The position numbers and the translations under genes are program-made. The notes under the pieces are model-generated. The model had not been told where the DNA came from. It saw nothing but the letters and a program-made list of their open reading frames with translations, and ran no database searches. Positions 61,276 to 64,000 of a DNA stretch of 64,000 bases are shown in pieces (the first letter of the stretch is position 1; each line of letters begins with the position of its first letter). This DNA is from Polaromonas sp. YR568 (lineage in GTDB: Bacteria; Pseudomonadota; Gammaproteobacteria; Burkholderiales; Burkholderiaceae_C): positions 1 to 64,000 of the forward strand of contig CAMCUN010000001.1 of assembly GCA_945878995.1 (NCBI GenBank), read 5' to 3'.

Positions 61276-62082
61276 ATGGGGCGCACCATGCAAGTGCCGC
61301 CCCCCACCTGGACCGCAGAGGGTGAGTTCGATCTGAACACTGAGAACCTTCGCCTGTTGCTGGACAACCGCATTGCGGTGATTCGCATCCCCGGATTTGC
61401 CACGCCCGCCGAATGCAAGAGCTTTGTGGCCGCTGCGCGCAGTGGCCCCATCAAGTACTACAGCGTGGCCACCCGCATCGGCTACATCGGCCTGGCCCAG
61501 TACGAATACCGCTGGGGCCGGCCCAAGGAGGACTTTTTTGAGGCGGTGCCCCAGGCTCGGCGAGAGCTCGATGAGGTGATTTCTCATTGCAGCTTCAACC
61601 CCATGGAGCGCCTGATCGCCCGGCTGCAAGCCGTCTGGCCTCGCCCAGTGGGCGTGGCACAGGAAGAGATGGGCCTCTACTACGCCGGCATCATTCGCTT
61701 TACCGGAGAGGGCGTGGCGCTGCACTGTGACTGGGCACCTCTGAACTCGCCCCACTATGCGATTGGACAAATAGACGGCCAGTTGGGCTGGAATTTTTTT
61801 GCCGAAGAATTGGCCACCGGCGGACAGACCACCGTGCACAACGCGCCCTGGGCGCCCGAGGTCAAGCCCGGCGACATTCCGCAAAGCTATGGGCTGGACC
61901 CAGCCCTTGTGGCCGGCTCACCCAAGGCGGTCTACCAGGCCACGGCTGGCGATGTGGTGATCTTTAACACCCGCAATCCGCACGAGATTGCCGGCGGCGT
62001 GGCCGAGCCTGGTGGCAGCCGCATCTCCATTGGCTCTTTTGTCGGTCGCATGCCCGACCACCAACTGATGCTGTGGTCATGA
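61276..62082 (+). CDS. Fe(II)/2-oxoglutarate-dependent oxygenase-like protein
   Basis: The 268-residue protein has the double-stranded beta-helix metal triad: H150-x-D152 in LHCDWAP, His236 in NPHEIAGG, and Arg249 in SRISIG, the likely 2-oxoglutarate anchor. The stretch GIIRFTGEGVALHCDW is typical for 2OG oxygenases of the prolyl-hydroxylase-like type. It probably hydroxylates a small molecule or performs oxidative cleavage. ATG 61288 is an alternative start with GGGG before it. Confidence 0.78.
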   Translation: MGRTMQVPPPTWTAEGEFDLNTENLRLLLDNRIAVIRIPGFATPAECKSFVAAARSGPIKYYSVATRIGYIGLAQYEYRWGRPKEDFFEAVPQARRELDEVISHCSFNPMERLIARLQAVWPRPVGVAQEEMGLYYAGIIRFTGEGVALHCDWAPLNSPHYAIGQIDGQLGWNFFAEELATGGQTTVHNAPWAPEVKPGDIPQSYGLDPALVAGSPKAVYQATAGDVVIFNTRNPHEIAGGVAEPGGSRISIGSFVGRMPDHQLMLWS

Positions 62083-62092
62083 GCGGCAGGCC

Positions 62093-62314
62093 ATGAGCGT
62101 CGAGTTGCGCACTGACATGCTGCACCCGGGCCAGCAGGGCGGCTTCTTGGCCCTCATGGCCGAGGAGGGCAGCGCCATAGGGCGGACCATCCTGGGCCGC
62201 TTGCTGGGCTTTTACACCTGCGACATGGACAAGCGCATCCTCATGCCGGCGCCGTTTGAGGCGGCTCAAAGCCTGGATTGGCAAGGTCCTTGGCGGCCTG
62301 AAATACCAACCTGA
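62093..62314 (+). CDS. Small protein of unknown function
   Basis: The 73-codon frame starts 11 nt after the oxygenase-like gene and begins MSVELRTDMLHPGQQGGFLA. It has no signal peptide or membrane helix. I recognise no family. Placement directly in the operon and normal codon use support a real gene, but a chance frame is possible. Confidence 0.5.
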   Translation: MSVELRTDMLHPGQQGGFLALMAEEGSAIGRTILGRLLGFYTCDMDKRILMPAPFEAAQSLDWQGPWRPEIPT

Positions 62315-62350
62315 AACTCGGCCACATACGGACATACCCGATGCCGTAAT

Positions 62351-62362
62351 TTGTTCGGACAA
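62351..62362. promoter_or_regulatory. TTGTTCGGACAA operator, site D (11/12 match)
   Basis: A palindrome close to sites A and C lies 16 bp before the dctQ-type ATG. It links this TRAP transporter to the liv/acyl-CoA dehydrogenase regulon. No strong Shine-Dalgarno sequence is seen between it and the start codon. Confidence 0.65.
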
Positions 62363-62377
62363 CACAAAATTCAGTCC

Positions 62378-63013
62378 ATGAACACTTCAGTCAATTCTTC
62401 GGTTGCTCCGGTACCGCCCAACAATGATGACGGTTTGCTGGGTGCTGCGCTGCTGGGCGCGGCCAGGGTCTCGCGCTGGCTGGCCCGCATCGGTGGGGCC
62501 ATGATGCTGGTCTGTGCCATCTTGGTCACGCTGGACGTGGTGGTTCGCGCTGCCTTCAAGGTCACCTATTTCGAGAGTTTCGAGCTGTCCACCTACGCCT
62601 TTGCCATCGCCACGGCGCTGGGCCTGTCGTATGCGCTGGTCAGCCGCGCCCACATCCGCATCGAGGTGCTGTACATGTTGCTGCCTGCGCGGCGGCGCGG
62701 CTGGGTGGACCTGTTCGCCTATGTGGTGCTGGCGGTCTGTGCCCTGACGCTGCTGTACTGGAGTGCGCAGCTGGTGCTGGGCAACTACCAAAGTGGTGCG
62801 CGGTCCAACTCTTCGTTGTCCTTGCCGCTGGTCATTCCGCAAGGCATCTGGCTGGTCGGCCTGGCCTGGTTTGCCTTGCTCTCAGTGCTGTACGCCTTGC
62901 TCGGCCTGCGCCTGTGCCTGCGCGGCCGGCCTGAGCAAGCCCATAGGCAGTTGGGTGTGGCCTCGCTGGAAGAGGAAATCGAAGCCAACGTGACCAGGAA
63001 ATCCTCACCATGA
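62378..63013 (+). CDS. dctQ: TRAP transporter small permease (DctQ family)
   Basis: The 211-residue protein has four predicted membrane helices and the segments MMLVCAILVTLDVVVRAAF, LSYALVSRAHIRIEVLYMLL and a final QGIWLVGLAWFALLSVLY. It pairs with the DctM encoded next (ATGA overlap). The periplasmic receptor of this system is not in the window. Confidence 0.88.
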   Translation: MNTSVNSSVAPVPPNNDDGLLGAALLGAARVSRWLARIGGAMMLVCAILVTLDVVVRAAFKVTYFESFELSTYAFAIATALGLSYALVSRAHIRIEVLYMLLPARRRGWVDLFAYVVLAVCALTLLYWSAQLVLGNYQSGARSNSSLSLPLVIPQGIWLVGLAWFALLSVLYALLGLRLCLRGRPEQAHRQLGVASLEEEIEANVTRKSSP

Positions 63014-64000
63014 TGCTCACCACTGTTTTGTTGTTGCTGTTGCTTGCAGGCGGCAGCGTGTTCGTGGCTGCCGTGCTGGGGGTGCTGGGCACCACGCTGG
63101 CGCAGCTTTTTTCGAGCTTTCCCCTGCAGCGGGCCTTGGGCGAGATGGCCTGGAGTTCGAGTGCAGACTTCATCTTGGTGGCTGTGCCCATGTTCATCCT
63201 CATGGGCGAGCTGCTGCTGCGCTCCGGGGTCACAGACAACATGTACACCGCCTTAGACCGCTGGGTGGGACACATCCCCGGCGGGTTGATGCACACCAAC
63301 GTGGCGGCCTCGGCGGTGTTTGCCGCCACCTCGGGCTCGAGCATCGCCACAGCGGCCACCATAGGCACCATCTCCATCCCGAACATGGATCGTTATGGCT
63401 ACAAGGCACCGCTGTTCCTGGGCACGATTGCCGCTGGGGGTACGCTGGGCATCCTGATCCCGCCCAGCATCAACATGGTGCTTTATGGCGCCATGTCCGA
63501 AACCTCGGTGTCTGAGCTCTACCTGGCGGCCACCATTCCTGGCCTGATGTTGGCCCTGATTTTTTCCATCTACGTCTACATCGCCTGCAAGATCGATCCT
63601 AGCTTGGGGCCCAAGCGTGAGCCGGCGCCCTGGGGTGAGCGCTTTCGCGCCCTGGTGCATCTCATGCCGCCTTTGATGCTGTTCATGCTGGTGGTCGGCT
63701 CCATCTACGCGGGCCTGGCCACCGCCACAGAGGCTTCGGCCCTGGGCGTGGTCGGCGCGCTGGGCTTGGTGGTGGTGCGCCGGCGCCTGAGCATAGACAT
63801 GCTGATGCTTTCCTTTGAGAGCACGGTGCGCACCACGGCCATGGTCATGATCATCGTGATCGCCGCCTTTTTCTTGAACTTCGTGCTCTCGACCCTGGGC
63901 CTGACCGATGCGGCCGTCAAATGGGTGGGTAAGTTGCAGTGGTCACCCAATACCATTTTGCTGTGCATTGTGCTGCTCTACATCGTTCTTGGTTGCTTTG
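63010..64000 (+). CDS. dctM: TRAP transporter large permease (DctM family), 3' partial
   Basis: The frame is open to the window end (330 codons seen; the family is usually about 430). It has PMFILMGELLLRSG, ATSGSSIATAATIGTISIPNM and GTLGILIPPSINMVLYG, all DctM hallmarks. Its ATG overlaps the dctQ stop. It would form the channel of a second TRAP importer, apparently controlled with the liv genes. ATG 63013 is an alternative start. Confidence 0.92.
   Translation, partial: MMLTTVLLLLLLAGGSVFVAAVLGVLGTTLAQLFSSFPLQRALGEMAWSSSADFILVAVPMFILMGELLLRSGVTDNMYTALDRWVGHIPGGLMHTNVAASAVFAATSGSSIATAATIGTISIPNMDRYGYKAPLFLGTIAAGGTLGILIPPSINMVLYGAMSETSVSELYLAATIPGLMLALIFSIYVYIACKIDPSLGPKREPAPWGERFRALVHLMPPLMLFMLVVGSIYAGLATATEASALGVVGALGLVVVRRRLSIDMLMLSFESTVRTTAMVMIIVIAAFFLNFVLSTLGLTDAAVKWVGKLQWSPNTILLCIVLLYIVLGCF

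Overview
The window is a 64 kb piece of a high-GC betaproteobacterial chromosome, most likely Burkholderiales (Comamonadaceae- or Alcaligenaceae-like). The indicators are seven intact Bug-type (TctC-like) extracytoplasmic solute receptors, many CaiB/MaoC/MmgE-PrpD/acyl-CoA genes, and long tightly packed catabolic operons. I see no rRNA, tRNA, CRISPR, prophage or intact insertion sequence. Almost everything is small-organic-acid uptake and CoA-linked degradation.

Region 1 (1-16.6 kb). The end of an acyl-CoA dehydrogenase is followed by a compact + strand operon (280-10541): acyl-CoA ligase, a complete 2-oxoacid dehydrogenase complex (E1alpha, E1beta, E2, E3) with two hotdog dehydratase genes between E2 and E3, an enoyl-CoA hydratase, a zinc alcohol dehydrogenase-like oxidoreductase and an MmgE/PrpD protein. 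Convergent to it is a TRAP transporter (DctM, DctQ, DctP). Next come a TetR regulator, a divergent glutathione S-transferase and a second, orphan DctP receptor. Two matching palindromic sites suggest that TetR controls both sides.

Region 2 (16.7-31.1 kb). A set of - strand genes encodes a PRISE-like reductase, four Bug receptors, an SMP-30 protein, a split AtuA-type protein, a MetX-like hydrolase, a NicC-like flavin monooxygenase, a BKACE-type beta-keto acid cleavage enzyme and an aconitase/isopropylmalate-isomerase-like pair. A divergent LacI regulator faces them, with a perfect 12-bp operator in between.

Region 3 (31.1-38.5 kb). A short gene graveyard (remnants of Bug, HD-domain and probably RidA genes) precedes a small CaiB-MaoC-cupin-Bug-Bug operon. 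Converging on it are a Bug gene, a chimeric remnant made of two gene ends, and an Asp/Glu-racemase-family gene.

Region 4 (38.6-56.3 kb). Nineteen - strand genes lie with no gap above about 33 nt. Starting from a branched-chain-type ABC transporter (LivH, LivM, LivG) they run through a two-cupin protein, acyl-CoA dehydrogenase, a tandem alpha/beta-hydrolase fusion with non-canonical nucleophile elbows, a triple-RidA protein, several hotdog hydratases, an acyl-CoA ligase, an old yellow enzyme, MmgE/PrpD, CaiB CoA-transferase, a CitE-like lyase and a DUF35/thiolase-like pair. This looks like one dedicated, uncharacterised catabolic pathway with its own importer.

Region 5 (56.3-64 kb). The + strand carries the matching LivK and LivF genes, an acyl-CoA dehydrogenase, a cupin plus Fe(II)/2-oxoglutarate-oxygenase-like pair and the start of another TRAP transporter. 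A palindrome TTGTCCGGACAA recurs in front of the liv genes, the acyl-CoA dehydrogenase and the TRAP genes, so Regions 4 and 5 probably form one regulon whose regulator is outside the window.
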